Assembly (NCBI GenBank): GCA_030247855.1
Contig: JAPDRN010000102.1
Coordinates: forward strand, 62,001-126,000
Direction of reading: 5' to 3'
DNA length: 64,000 nt
Source of the DNA: Knufia peltigerae
Taxonomy: Eukaryota; Ascomycota; Eurotiomycetes; Chaetothyriales; Trichomeriaceae
Positions 1-10,879 of the stretch are shown here, one piece after another (the first letter of the stretch is position 1; every line of letters begins with the position of its first letter). A program made the translations under genes and the position numbers. Under the pieces are notes generated by a model. It was not told the origin of the DNA and searched no databases. It saw only the letters and a program-made list of their open reading frames with translations.

Positions 1-65
1 AGGTATTCATTGCTCTACTAAAACCTATCAGTAGTCGAATCTTTCAACCTTTAAAAACTAGTCCT

Positions 66-3000
66 TCACTTTGTTGAATACAAAATGTTGCGAAACCCTT
101 CAGCAGACAACCCCTTCAGTAACCCAAAAGGATTACTCCATCGTTTCTTCTTACTGCCCAATACTTGTTCCGCGCTTTCATACTGTCCAGGTCGTTCTTT
201 GTCATCCGCATAGAACATTTCCGCGGGATCTTCAGGTCCTAATTCAGGTGTTGAACGTTGCATTGATCGCTTCTGTCTTGAGCCTTTGTTCAACAAACTG
301 CCCTCGCCCTGTGAGAAGGAGAGCTTCTTGGCTCCGCTGCCTATCATCCGACTGACCACACTTTCCATGGTGTCGAGCTCGGGTAATTCATGCGACTTCT
401 TTCTGGTGGGCGCAGCATCATCCACACTATCTTTGCGCACCTCGAAGATTGGTACAGACTGCTTGGACTTGCTTCTCCTGCTCTCCGTAAATGCTTCGTA
501 TGATTTTCGGCTGGTCAGCGACAGGCTACCAGAGCGTCTTGAGAACGGAGCGTGAATCGATGCTAAACTCAGCTTGCGAACCAGTGATCCTGCCGAAGCT
601 CGAATGATCTGGCCACCCAGCGATCCACTCATGCCAGGAAACGGCAATTTGTCTTTTGTCCACACATCGCTGAGACTTGTCTCGAGCCTGGCACGGACCG
701 ATCTTTTGGGCGTCAGCACAATTGGACGGTGTGACGACATGTGTGACTGGGATCTATTGATTGCTGTGGTTGTTGTTGGCTGTCGAAAATCGTGCAAGTC
801 TTGAGGATTGTGTGTGTTCTGTATAATGACCTGGCAGATATTGGCACGATTCCCCACGGTCCCTGCTCGTTGAACTGAGGGCTGCCTAGCTAGGGTAGAA
901 CTTTGCTGACCATAGATCATGCCAATAGACTTCAAGTCGAGTCCGACAGAAGAAGGGACTTCGTTCAGGCGCTCCTTTGTCTTTCTACTCTGATGTTCTT
1001 TGCTTGACATGCCATCCTTCCAAACTTGCTCCTCCGTCATAGAGCAGGCACTGAAAACGAATTCGTGGAGGTAACTGTTGGCTTCATAGCAGATTTTCCA
1101 GGTATGTAAAGCTGAATGGCATTGGAGTCCTATCGTTGATCAATTGTGTCCTGCAACTCATGTAGAATTAGAATTACTCACCTCGACCATCACTTGCGGA
1201 GCAAACTGTCAAAACAGAAAGAGGCAATACGGCAACTACCTCGAAAGTCGGGCTTGCAGTGGTGGGTTGAGCAATCATCAGACTGTTTTCGAACAATACG
1301 CAAAGAGCGTAACAGCCATCGACTCGAGTCTTTGTCTGCCAGGTAACATGTAAAACACCACAGAGTCGGATGTCACCCAGGAACCGGAAATGCTCAGGGC
1401 CCATCAACACTTTTCCGTAACTGAGCTTCGATTGAAGTGCCCATCGTCGTTGCACTTGTGCACGAGTCTCGTGATTATCCGTGGCTTGATTGACAGACTG
1501 AACGAGCGCCTTCAAGTATTTCAGCGTATCCTCAACTTCGATATGAGTAATGGGACAATCAGCAACAGGAGTATGTTTCAAGAGATCATCGAACAGTAAT
1601 GGATATTTCGTCACTCTTTGAATGGGTTTGATGAGAAGGTCACCAACTGTAAGACCTTTCTTGTCGTGCTTGTGCCTATACTCCAGTGCCAAGAGGGACC
1701 TGGACAATGACTCGATCCCAGACTCATACGTGGACCACAAAGTCGGTGCGTGTCGTTGCAACTCGTGCGCGATCAAGCTGTGATTAGCACAATATTCTTC
1801 ATAGACAGAAAAGTCGTGGAGAAAATCTCTGAACACCGTCGCGACGTCAGAAACGTCCCTCGGATCGGCACACCCTAAATAAGGTCGACCACGGCTGAGC
1901 TCGGAAGAATCCAATGAGCTGCGAGTGTGCCTGTGACCTCGACTGGGTTTGAAGGGTGCATTTGATTCCATACTACGCCAGCGCCGGTGTCGCTGTGGCG
2001 AGCCGAGATGCCGTGGTGAAGTGGTGTCTGCCCACTTGCGTACTGCGGCTTCGTAAGCAACTTGATGGAGACGATCTAGGAGTCTCTCATGCATATGCAG
2101 GAGGTCTTGAACATTCCTCAAGATCGACGACCTGAGCTTGTTTGATATTGTGCTGGTAGACGCCAACAAAGTAGAGTAGAGATAGATGAGGGCCTTCAGA
2201 TCCGAAATATAGCTCTCTTCAGTGGTCATGAGCTCAGCCAGGGTTTGCCTTCTTCTCATGCCTCTGCGAAATGCTGCTTCGTCCACAGATGCACTTGTTG
2301 CTGGCCGCTCGCTGTCCGTAGATTGTCTTATATGCGACCCGAAAAGGCCATAGCTGTCTGTAGACCTGCCGAGCCTCAATGAGCGAGGCAGGATACTGAA
2401 ACTCGCGTTGCTGACACTCGCCGTCTTCATAGTGTGCACAAATGCAGATGACGCTCCAGAAAGCCGCTTCCGATGAGCCCGGTGCGTGCTCGCAGATGGC
2501 ACGGTAAATACTGTCTGTTCCTGCATTGACAGATCTGCGGAAGCCTGCATGGAATTTTCCGACACATCTACAGAAGCAGGCAGAGGTTGTTTTGCCTCGA
2601 CAAACCCATTATCCGGAAGTAGTTGTCGATTTGCGGGTGTCAAGGGCATACGAGGTGACGATGAAACAACTCTGTTGGAGGAGCGTGTCCTTTGCGGAGT
2701 CCTCGCTGACAATTCAGCTGCTCGTTTCCTTCCATTCTTTAGCTCGGTCAACGGATGAAGACGTCTTGACGCAAGGGAGGACTGCGGAGACGAAGTTTGA
2801 GCGACCTTCCGATTCGGAAACGCATATGGTCGGCCGCATACATTGCCAGGGGAAATTGTTTTCTTCGCTTCGATTGGCATCCTGGCAGATACAGATCGAG
2901 CGGAATAGGCAGAACGGAGGTCCGGAAAGAAAGGCTCTTCATTTTCATCATTCGTTGGTATTGGTGTCGATAGAGCTGAAGGTGCCGAACTGGATGAGGC

Positions 3001-3159
3001 CTGACGATCTTGGTGGATGAGGAAAGGAGCCACAGATACCGATGAAGCTGCCGAAAGACCAGTATAAGGAGACTCGGCGCCATTGAACATTCCAGTTTCT
3101 GTTTGAAAATGTCTACCGAAGGGGCTTGGGACGATCGGCGGTAGAATATGTGCAGTCAT
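66..3159 (-). CDS. Rho guanine-nucleotide exchange factor (DH-PH)
   Basis: Two exons (3159-1182 and 1129-66) around a 52-nt intron at 1130-1181. The donor is GTGAGT and the acceptor GATAG, and joining them completes the PH domain in frame, giving 1013 residues. The first 300 residues are Ser/Pro-rich and disordered. A Dbl-homology domain spans about 302-545 and contains the typical RVTKYPLLFDDL helix. It is interrupted near 375-425 by a basic Ser/Arg-rich insert. A PH domain follows (about 570-690), then a Ser/Lys-rich tail. DH-PH proteins load GTP onto Rho-family GTPases at the plasma membrane and so steer polarity and wall synthesis. Which GTPase this one serves cannot be read from sequence. 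The gene is divergent from NAS2. The stop lies 66 bp from the window edge and looks genuine. Confidence 0.88.
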
Positions 3160-3941
3160 TGTGTAGTGATAGAAGATATATTGTAATCAACAAAACAATA
3201 GAGCTAGAATCATGAAAAACAAAATGAAACCCAATGGTCCAATGTCTCATTGGTAAGACCAAACAACCAAAGTTGACAAAGTCCAAAAGCTGCGAAATAG
3301 AGCATGGAAAGAATAGAAAAGAAGGGAGAAGCAGCTCAAGTGAGAGAACTGTAAACAGGCACATTCTCAACTGGTCTAATGAAGGAAGGATGGTATCCGC
3401 AAAGTAAGGTCCGAGGAAGGAACAAGGCTATCGTAGAAGGCAGGGAGCAACAGGGTTTTCGAGGTAGTGTAACCTGTAGTTCATCACACATGAATTTCAA
3501 CAGGCAATAAAAAGGTTGTCTTCTGTCAAAATAGACCATTGAATTCTTTGTGAAACGTGGGCGTCGAAGCCATCAGATGAATGACGAGAACATAGATAGG
3601 TGCGCCAGAGCCCGGAAGTTGCCATTTAGCGTCTGTCTTTTTGTCCATCGCACTCACCGGCTCTGACAATCAAGATGACGGTTGTTGGTAGGGTTCAGCC
3701 GCAAAGTCGAATGAACAATGCCAGGAACACCGAGTTTGATCAGAGGCCGCTTTGATTTGTATCTGAGGGCGGATTAACCTCGGATAAATACATCAAACCC
3801 CCGCGTGTTTAGGCTGCGTCACCTTGCACAGCGTGTTTTATTAGGAGCCTAACACAAGTACAACAACGGGGATGATGAATCAACGTCGAAAAACCTCCAT
3901 ACAATAACCTCCTACCCTCATATTCATCATTACAAAAGATC
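3160..3941. promoter_or_regulatory. Divergent intergenic region, RhoGEF / NAS2
   Basis: This is 782 bp between two outward-pointing start codons, so it should hold both promoters. I see only stop-rich, mixed-composition DNA, with no convincing gene, RNA or repeat. No specific factor site is claimed. Confidence 0.5.
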
Positions 3942-4664
3942 ATGGGATTACCGATGGATTCAAATCTTGCAGAAATCCACGTACCAAGTGGACCGACGTC
4001 GGTTCAACAAGGACAATCCTTCGAGGGCCTGTCGCTTCAGCAACTTGTTGCGCGGAAAGACGACCTTGAAGCTGAGTTGAAGGCACTCGGTGCAGTCTTG
4101 GATAGCCATGGAGTCACCATGCAAACGAGCCTAACAACCTTCGACGGGTATCCTCGTTCAGACATCGACGTGGCACAAGTCCGAGTGACAAGAGCTAGGA
4201 TTATCACACTGCGTAATGATTGGAAAGATCTTATGGATAGAATAGAAATGGGTTTGCACAAACACCATGCCGAATATCAAGCTTCCGATGAGTACAAGAA
4301 TTCATTGCTTCAACAAAACCAGCAGCAACAGCCACCGCCGGCTACCTCAACCCGTCCTCAACAGACATCTTCCGCCCCAGAAACGCCTTTTGCAAAAGTA
4401 AATAGCGTCGAACCCGGCAGTCCTGCGAATGAGGCAGGTCTAAAAGCCGGTGACCTTATCAGAAGGTTTGGTTCTGCACTTTGGTCGAATCACGAGAGAT
4501 TGCGCAAAGTTGGAGAGGTAGTCGGTCAGAATCTCAATAGACCTATACCAGTCAATGTATCGAGAGGTGTCGGAGCCGATACACAAGAGCTGGAACTGAG
4601 GTTAACACCAAGACAAAACTGGGGAGGCAGAGGTACTCTTGGATGTCATATTGTCCCTATCTGA
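3942..4664 (+). CDS. NAS2: 26S proteasome assembly chaperone Nas2 (p27/PSMD9)
   Basis: Intronless, 240 residues. The N-terminal half (about 28-120) is the helical Nas2 domain, with the LVARKDDLEAEL helix and the SLTTFDGYPRSDIDV segment typical of PSMD9/Nas2. A Gln/Pro/Thr-rich linker of about 25 residues follows. A PDZ domain (about 145-230) carries the signature turn VEPGSPANEAGLKAGDLI. In yeast and mammals the family escorts Rpt subunits during assembly of the proteasome base. The PDZ domain binds the C-terminal tail of Rpt5 and prevents premature docking onto the core particle. Length and domain order match the family. The start is the first ATG of the open frame, and there is a stop in frame upstream. 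Confidence 0.93.
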   Translation: MGLPMDSNLAEIHVPSGPTSVQQGQSFEGLSLQQLVARKDDLEAELKALGAVLDSHGVTMQTSLTTFDGYPRSDIDVAQVRVTRARIITLRNDWKDLMDRIEMGLHKHHAEYQASDEYKNSLLQQNQQQQPPPATSTRPQQTSSAPETPFAKVNSVEPGSPANEAGLKAGDLIRRFGSALWSNHERLRKVGEVVGQNLNRPIPVNVSRGVGADTQELELRLTPRQNWGGRGTLGCHIVPI

Positions 4665-5564
4665 CCACACATGTTATGTGGAAGATCCGGAATGAGTGCA
4701 GATGACTAGCGAAATCATGAGTCGAGGAGAGGGCAGAGTGGCTGTGTGCTGAGTTCAGAGCATCAACATCGAACAGGCTTGGTTATTCACGCACCAACGG
4801 CTAGGTTCATGTATGTCAGTCTACAAAATGGACCTTCGAAACCTCATGAGGGTGATGGAAGGTCAGCAGGTACACTGTTGGCTTTGGGCAGCTGCAGTCA
4901 TCAAGGCAGCCTATCCGAACCAAATCTGGAGCAGGAGATCTTCACAATCGACGGAGTGGTGAGATTGTGCTGTAAAACATCCAAAACCCTGAGTATGAAT
5001 TAGGTACCACGCATAGTCGTATAATGATAACGACCTAGGAAATAATGATTGACTTCTGGTATTTGTAGCTGGTTGATGGTGAGAGCCGAGCACGCAAGTA
5101 CGAGTACCAGGTACATGTTGTTTGCAGGTTGATGACACCTCACACTAGGTACCCGTAACATGGGATCAAATTCCAAACAATGGGCCAGGAAGCACACGTG
5201 ATCTTGTCACTGTGGCAGCAATCTTTGCAATCAAGATCCTGGTCAGACCCAAGCTGGAGAGCCGGGCAAAAGTCAGGCACAAATGACGCCTGAACATCCC
5301 CAGCAAATTGACGACAGAGTGCCAAGGCCTTCAAGTGAAAACATTCAGTCCAGTTCCGCCTCTTCATCCTGCGCCGCCTTCTTTACAACGAACCTTTTCA
5401 GATCTCATCCACCACTTCTTTCTTTTTCTCTCATCCCATTGCTTTCGCGCAGACCCTCTCGTCCTCGAGATCTTTTGGCATCGCCCTGATCTCCCCATTT
5501 AGCTAGATCTTTGTCCTCTAGCCTTTCCTCGACATTCTCCTGACATACCACCACAACAATCACC
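4665..5564. other. Intergenic, NAS2 to GSP1
   Basis: About 900 bp. The last 150 bp is strongly pyrimidine-rich on the plus strand, as expected for the leader of a highly expressed fungal gene. Nothing else is recognisable. Confidence 0.5.
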
Positions 5565-6489
5565 ATGGCGGAAGCACAATCAGGCGTTCCTACCTTCAAG
5601 CTCGTCTTGGTCGGTGACGGCGGTACTGGCAAGGTAAGGTCTTCCTCACTGACTTCCTTCCGCCCGTTATCGCATCGGGCCCAAGGGTCACATCATTTTG
5701 CGATCAGCCTGCTAACTTATCGTTTGATATAGACCACCTTCGTCAAGCGACATCTCACGGGTGAATTCGAAAAGAAGTACATCGCCACCCTCGGTGTAGA
5801 AGTTCACCCTCTAGGTTTCTCAACCGTATGTTTGTCATGGACAAAAGATTTGCAGGCACAATCTAATATCAATACAGAACTTGGGTCAAATCCAATTCGA
5901 TGTCTGGGATACCGCCGGTCAAGAAAAGTTCGGTGGTCTGAGAGATGGCTACTATATCAACGGCCAATGTGGCATCATCATGGTACACACACCCCATTCC
6001 AACCAGAGATTCAATGGAGAGAGTGCAGTATTCTGATCGTTTTTTCTAGTTCGACGTCACATCCAGAATCACCTACAAGAATGTACCCAACTGGCACCGT
6101 AAGTTTTTCTCCGATTCCTTTTCAAGATCAGGCATTGACAAATCTATGCAGGTGATCTCGTCCGCGTCTGCGAAAGCATCCCCATCGTCCTCTGCGGTAA
6201 CAAAGTCGATGTCAAGGAACGAAAAGTCAAGGCCAAGACAATCACTTTCCACCGCAAGAAGAACCTCCAGTACTACGATATTTCGGCCAAGTCCAACTAC
6301 AACTTTGAGAAGCCTTTCCTCTGGTTGGCCCGTAAACTGGTCGGCAACCCTCAACTGGAGTTCGTCGCCGCGCCCGCTCTCGCTCCTCCTGAGGTCCAGG
6401 TCAACCAAGAATTGCTCGATCAATACCAGAAGGAAATGACCGAAGCGGCTGCTATGCCTCTGCCTGACGAGGAGGACCCAGACTTGTAA
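5565..6489 (+). CDS. GSP1: Ran-family nuclear GTPase (Gsp1/Spi1)
   Basis: Five exons: 5565-5633, 5733-5825, 5878-5982, 6050-6098 and 6152-6489. Together they give 217 residues that read as Ran from end to end. Visible elements are the P-loop GDGGTGKT split by intron 1, the switch-I segment EKKYIATLGVEVHP, the DTAGQE switch II followed by FGGLRDGYY, NKVD for guanine recognition, ISAKSN, and the acidic C-terminus ending DEEDPDL. Ran drives nucleocytoplasmic transport and spindle and envelope assembly. Its GDP/GTP state is set by RCC1 and RanGAP. Every junction keeps phase. The start context CACCATGGC is strong. The four introns (52-99 nt) are typical of highly expressed ascomycete genes. Confidence 0.97.
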
Positions 6490-7073
6490 ACGGCACGCAC
6501 CCTTCCAAATGGTGTCGGAAGTCACGCCTCTGTCTCTCTTGTTCAATGGAATCACGGCGAGGTTAGGAATTTGGGTTAGCGAGACGATAAATCAGAAGGT
6601 CGTAGTGATTTCCCACCAAAGATGAAGCAGTTTGGGGTTGGGGCAATATTTGTTGAGAGAAAGTGCCAGGAAGTCCTTTTTTGCTCGCCAACATGGACAG
6701 CAACAAAAGACTGGGGTGTTGGTCCTGGCTGACGAAGTGAACGAACGACAATGAGCTTGCTTTTCTCAAGATATTACCACCAAGAAAGAAAAGCAAAGTT
6801 GCATGATACAGAAAGTTTTTCCCTTTTTGCTCATTCTACAATAGGTCTAGACATCAATACGATAGCATAGCGAGAATGGATTCAATCAACCAAACCCTCG
6901 AGTCGGTCTGCAAATCTCTACGTAGGGAGTACTCCGTACAGTAGTCGGTGAATCGTTTAGACTGATTATGTAATAACCGGGTTACGCTGCTACCGTTGCT
7001 GGGTGAGGAGTACGGAGTATCTACTTGTATTCTAGGGATGGATACTGACAACTCCGTATGACTATCCGCACTT
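6490..7073. other. Convergent 3' intergenic, GSP1 / P450
   Basis: 584 bp between two gene ends. No gene is seen. It holds two exact TACGGAGTA-family sites (listed separately) and a further near copy at about 7051. Confidence 0.5.
6930..7019. repeat. Two TACGGAGTA-family sites
   Basis: TACTCCGTA at 6930-6938 and TACGGAGTA at 7011-7019, in opposite orientation, with ACTCCGTAT at about 7051. They are in noncoding DNA just downstream of the P450 stop and belong to a motif repeated across the window. Confidence 0.7.
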
Positions 7074-9364
7074 CTATCGAAACTGTTCCTTGCCTTTCCT
7101 CGGGTACACTCTCACAAACACATCAGACTGTCTCCACAACCATTCTGCCTTTGCGGTCCATTCCGATTTATCCGAGGCCCATTCCACGTCAAAGTATCGT
7201 AGAATCTGCGGCACGAACTTTCCCATTTCCATGAGTGATATGTTTTTCCCGACGCAGGTACGAGAACCATGACCAAACTTGAACAAAAAAAACTGGTTAG
7301 TGAAAGGTCAGATGGAGCCAGGTCCGCGAAAAAGGTAGGTGGCGAGAAGCCCAAAAAAAGAGAGAAGAAGAAAACAGTGTACACAAAAAAAAAAGCCAAA
7401 AAAGCGTTGGGCAAAGGAAAGGACATACTGTAAGGAGGTTCCTGTCCATCGCCTTGATCTGATCTTCACCAGCCTCGAGCCAACGCTCCGGTCTGAAGTC
7501 GTCGGCGTCCACTCCGTAGATGGTCTTGTCGTGATGTATCACGGCAGGGTTGACCCCGACGTTGGTTCCGGCCGGGATGTAATAGTTGTTCACACTCATT
7601 CCACCTTCGGGTACGATCCGTTCGAGGATCAACGCCACACCTGGGTGTAGACGCATCACTTCTTTGAGTGCAGCTTGGCTAGAAGCAGAGAAAGCAAATC
7701 AGAATGGTGAGATTTTTGTCCTCGTCATTTGGAAAGATAAAATAGGAAGAGAGGAAAAAAAAACCCAAAAAGGGGAGGCGAAAAACATGTCGACAAATCG
7801 ATACAAGCACCGAAAAACAAAAAAACGTACAAGTATCTGAGTCTCAATGATTCTTCATGAGATACGAATCTCGACAAACGACCCGAAGCGTCGGCCTCGT
7901 CAATCTCGGCCACGAGTTTGGTGTAACATCTGGGGTTTTTGAGGAGGTAATAAAAGCATGCTCTCAACACGATGGCCGTCGTGTCACTTCCTGCGAGACT
8001 ACAAGACACGAGATCTGTCAGCACGCATGTGTACCGTATCACAGCTGTACGGGGGTGTGCCGGGTCCTGCTCGATATAAACTTACAGATTACTTGACAGG
8101 TGCATGACAAGATCAGCATGTGGCATTCTCCCCGTCTTTTCCTCCTTTGCACGTAACTGGGCGAGAAAGTCTGTTCTCGTACTCTCCTTGTCATAGAGTT
8201 GACGATCATACCTGGCGATTTCGTCTTCGGTGATCTAACCACTCGACTAATCAGCAAAAGGCGAACACTCACATCAAGAAAGTGAAGAGGGAAAACCAGG
8301 AAAGGTCAAGGCACCTTGAGGATATCAGCCATTGGATTTGGTGTGTTGGGTCTCATCTTCTTCAAAAGAGACATGAGTTTCTTGTTACCCCTAAGCCAAG
8401 GGTGAAGAAACGGCAATTGTCCCACGGTCGCCATGTAGGGGAAAGCAGCACCAATGGCCTCGATCATTCCTCCAATATCCTTCTTCTCTTCCATGAACCC
8501 GAATCTTCTTTGGAAAGTGATACATGCTATGACATCGAAAGCGTACCTGTTTTTTTTTTCAAAGTGGGGGGTTAGCTGAGAAGAGCCGACATAATAACCA
8601 CAACAATTCATACATTCTACACGTCACACTTTTGAGGGTACACCGTCAAGTGGGAAGGGAAGTGAGAGGAAGGGTAGTATGACACAAACATACCATTGTA
8701 ACCATTCGGAAAAATCAATCCTTTGACCTTGTAACTCGTACATGGCACGGGTAAAAATGGCCGTACATTCGTCCGCGTATGGTTCGTAACCTCTCAGGTT
8801 CGACATGGAATATAATTGTGACACCCGGCCCCGGAGGAATCGATGCCACTCTGCACTACGTGTCGAAAAGATTGTTTCCATGCGTCGACCGTCAAAGTAG
8901 GCGTCTGATAGGGAATAAAACATTGACTTTTTGACATTGTAAAACAAGTAAGCAACAAGCTCGACCCTCGTTTTTGTCGTCACAGCACGTTGGGACTTCC
9001 CTTTCTTGGGAGTTGGAGTATTCATACAACAACAACAACAACAACAACTGGGCATTCAGGGACGCACCTTTGTGAATTTCGAATTGATGCCATATATGAC
9101 CGGGACCATGGCCGGATCCGATATCGAAACATGACCCGGTGCTATCCTGACGACACTCCCATACTTTTCGTGCAATGCTCGATGGTGTCTTGGAGCATCG
9201 CCACTCCGAGTCATACGGACCCTTTGAATACCCAAAAATCGAGAACCCAATGGACCAGGGATGTCTCGAAGACCTTCGGTGAAGGCCGAACGAAGGAAAG
9301 AAACAACGACAAAAGTGATGGATACGCCTAGAAGCCCCAGGGCGAGTATGTTTGTCGTGATCAT
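7074..9364 (-). CDS. Cytochrome P450 monooxygenase
   Basis: Seven exons on the minus strand: 9364-9068, 8926-8694, 8546-8315, 8234-8086, 7998-7831, 7678-7429 and 7277-7074. They join in phase into 510 residues. An N-terminal membrane anchor (about 3-26) is followed by the proline hinge RDIPGPLGS. The I-helix oxygen-binding motif reads AGSDTT, the K-helix has the ExxR pair in KEVMR, the meander is FRPERW, and the heme loop is FGHGSRTCVGKN with the axial cysteine. The sequence recalls the pisatin-demethylase/benzoate-hydroxylase-like group of fungal P450s. The substrate is unknown. The protein should sit on the ER and take electrons from the P450 reductase. Its six introns (80-152 nt) are much longer than the roughly 50 nt seen elsewhere here and are full of homopolymers. 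An MFS exporter lies upstream on the same strand. Confidence 0.93.
9027..9048. repeat. (CAA)n microsatellite in P450 intron 1
   Basis: Seven CAA units inside the first intron of the P450 gene. It is a simple repeat with no coding meaning in the spliced product. Confidence 0.8.
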
Positions 9365-9646
9365 TGTCGCTTCTTGTTACCTTTTGAATGCTTCTGCTGA
9401 TGTCGGTATGGGAATTGAAAAGTACAATATTGGTTCGGGCCCCGAAATGAATCACGAGTATGGAGTGAGTGGAAGAGTTGGATACTCAGAGTGATGCCGC
9501 GTTGTGATCAAGGGGAGTTGAGTGAGTGGTCGAACAATACGAGGAAGTCTGGTGAACCACACACGGAGGAGGAGTAGTAGTAGTCGTCGTAACCTACCTA
9601 CAACAGCGGTCGATTGATATGGTTGGAATTGGAGCGATTCTCCCCG

Positions 9647-9655
9647 TACGGAGTA
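9647..9655. repeat. TACGGAGTA site
   Basis: Exact copy in the upstream region of the P450 gene, about 280 bp before its start codon. Confidence 0.7.
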
Positions 9656-10407
9656 TCTAGCTCGTAACCTGTAACCCTGTAGCCAGCCTGTGGGATGTAC
9701 ATTGGAGCACTTGTCCCGTCAATTGGCGGGTACAATCACACGTCCGTTCGTACATTGTGCTGTAGACTGGTGGTTGTGATTCTTCGGAAAGAGGCAAGCA
9801 GTCGGAGTACAGATGAAGTATTGTCTGCCTCGTTCCGTTGACACGGAGCAATGTTAAAAACCATACGGGGTAATGGAGTAAATAGCCATCTTTCCTTTGA
9901 CTGGAGCTTCGGAATATGGTTACCCGCAATAAAAAACTCAAAAGGGAAAAACCCAGACGTTGACTTTAGGTACAGTGTATATCCCTGTGCCTTTTCATAT
10001 TCCCGTAGACAGACAGACAGACAGATAAAAAACAAGACCCAGTGCGGACGCGTGTACCGTACTGTGTTGTGTGACCTGGTACTTTCTGTGCTTCGTCCGG
10101 TACCCCAGGTCGGGGGAAAGAGAACCAAGATCCCAGCGAGACATCCCATATGGGCACGAGCATGGAGGGCAACACTTCGCTAACGAGTCCCGCGCATACT
10201 TCCGAACGGATAGGATTGTTCGACGGAGAAGCGAGAACAAAGAACACAAAAGAATGGGATGCCTTGGAAGACACAAAACTAGACAGATCAACGATCAATC
10301 AACTGTGGTACATCCAGTGTCTCCTGCGGATATATGGCTTTACTTGTTACTTCTCCTACGAAGAGAAGGGAAGTGTGGTCAAGAGAGGTAAAAGGTGGAT
10401 ACTACAA

Positions 10408-10416
10408 TACTCCGTA
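10408..10416. repeat. TACTCCGTA site
   Basis: Exact reverse-orientation copy between the P450 and MFS genes. Confidence 0.7.
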
Positions 10417-10879
10417 CTCTTGTGGACACATTTTCCATGTTATGCCCCATGAAAGCATCAGGTCAAGAGACGTGCCTGGGGATGGAAACCTGGAGGTGAA
10501 TCTCTTGGTACGGAGCACGCCTAAGGAGAACCACGTTCCAAGTGCCCCAGTGTAAGAAAAATAAGTGGGTGGCCTCCACAACCCTCCTCCCCAGGTGCCT
10601 TATCTTTACGTAGTATGGTGAGTACAAGTTGTACAGTATGCTCAAGGGGGTACCACGTGGAATATCAGTTGATCAATGTCAACATTGGGAGTCTCTTTCA
10701 TTGGGAAAGAAACAATAGAAACTTGGATGAATTTCTCGGAGTGCCTCACGGCGAGTGTGTGCTCCGTATTCTATCTCTGTCTCGTCCATTGTATTTGGGA
10801 CCTCTTCAGTAACACCCTGTGAACAATAGCAGCAAGACCAAGTGAACCACTGAACCGCGGTCCTCAAACTTCTGCTTCA

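Larger units (their letters stand above)
9365..10879. other. Intergenic, P450 promoter and MFS 3' side
   Basis: 1.5 kb without a supportable gene. Open frames here lack family resemblance and overlap one another. It contains exact motif copies at 9647 and 10408, plus near copies (TACGGAGCA at about 10509, GCTCCGTAT at about 10760). The first part should carry the P450 promoter. Confidence 0.5.
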
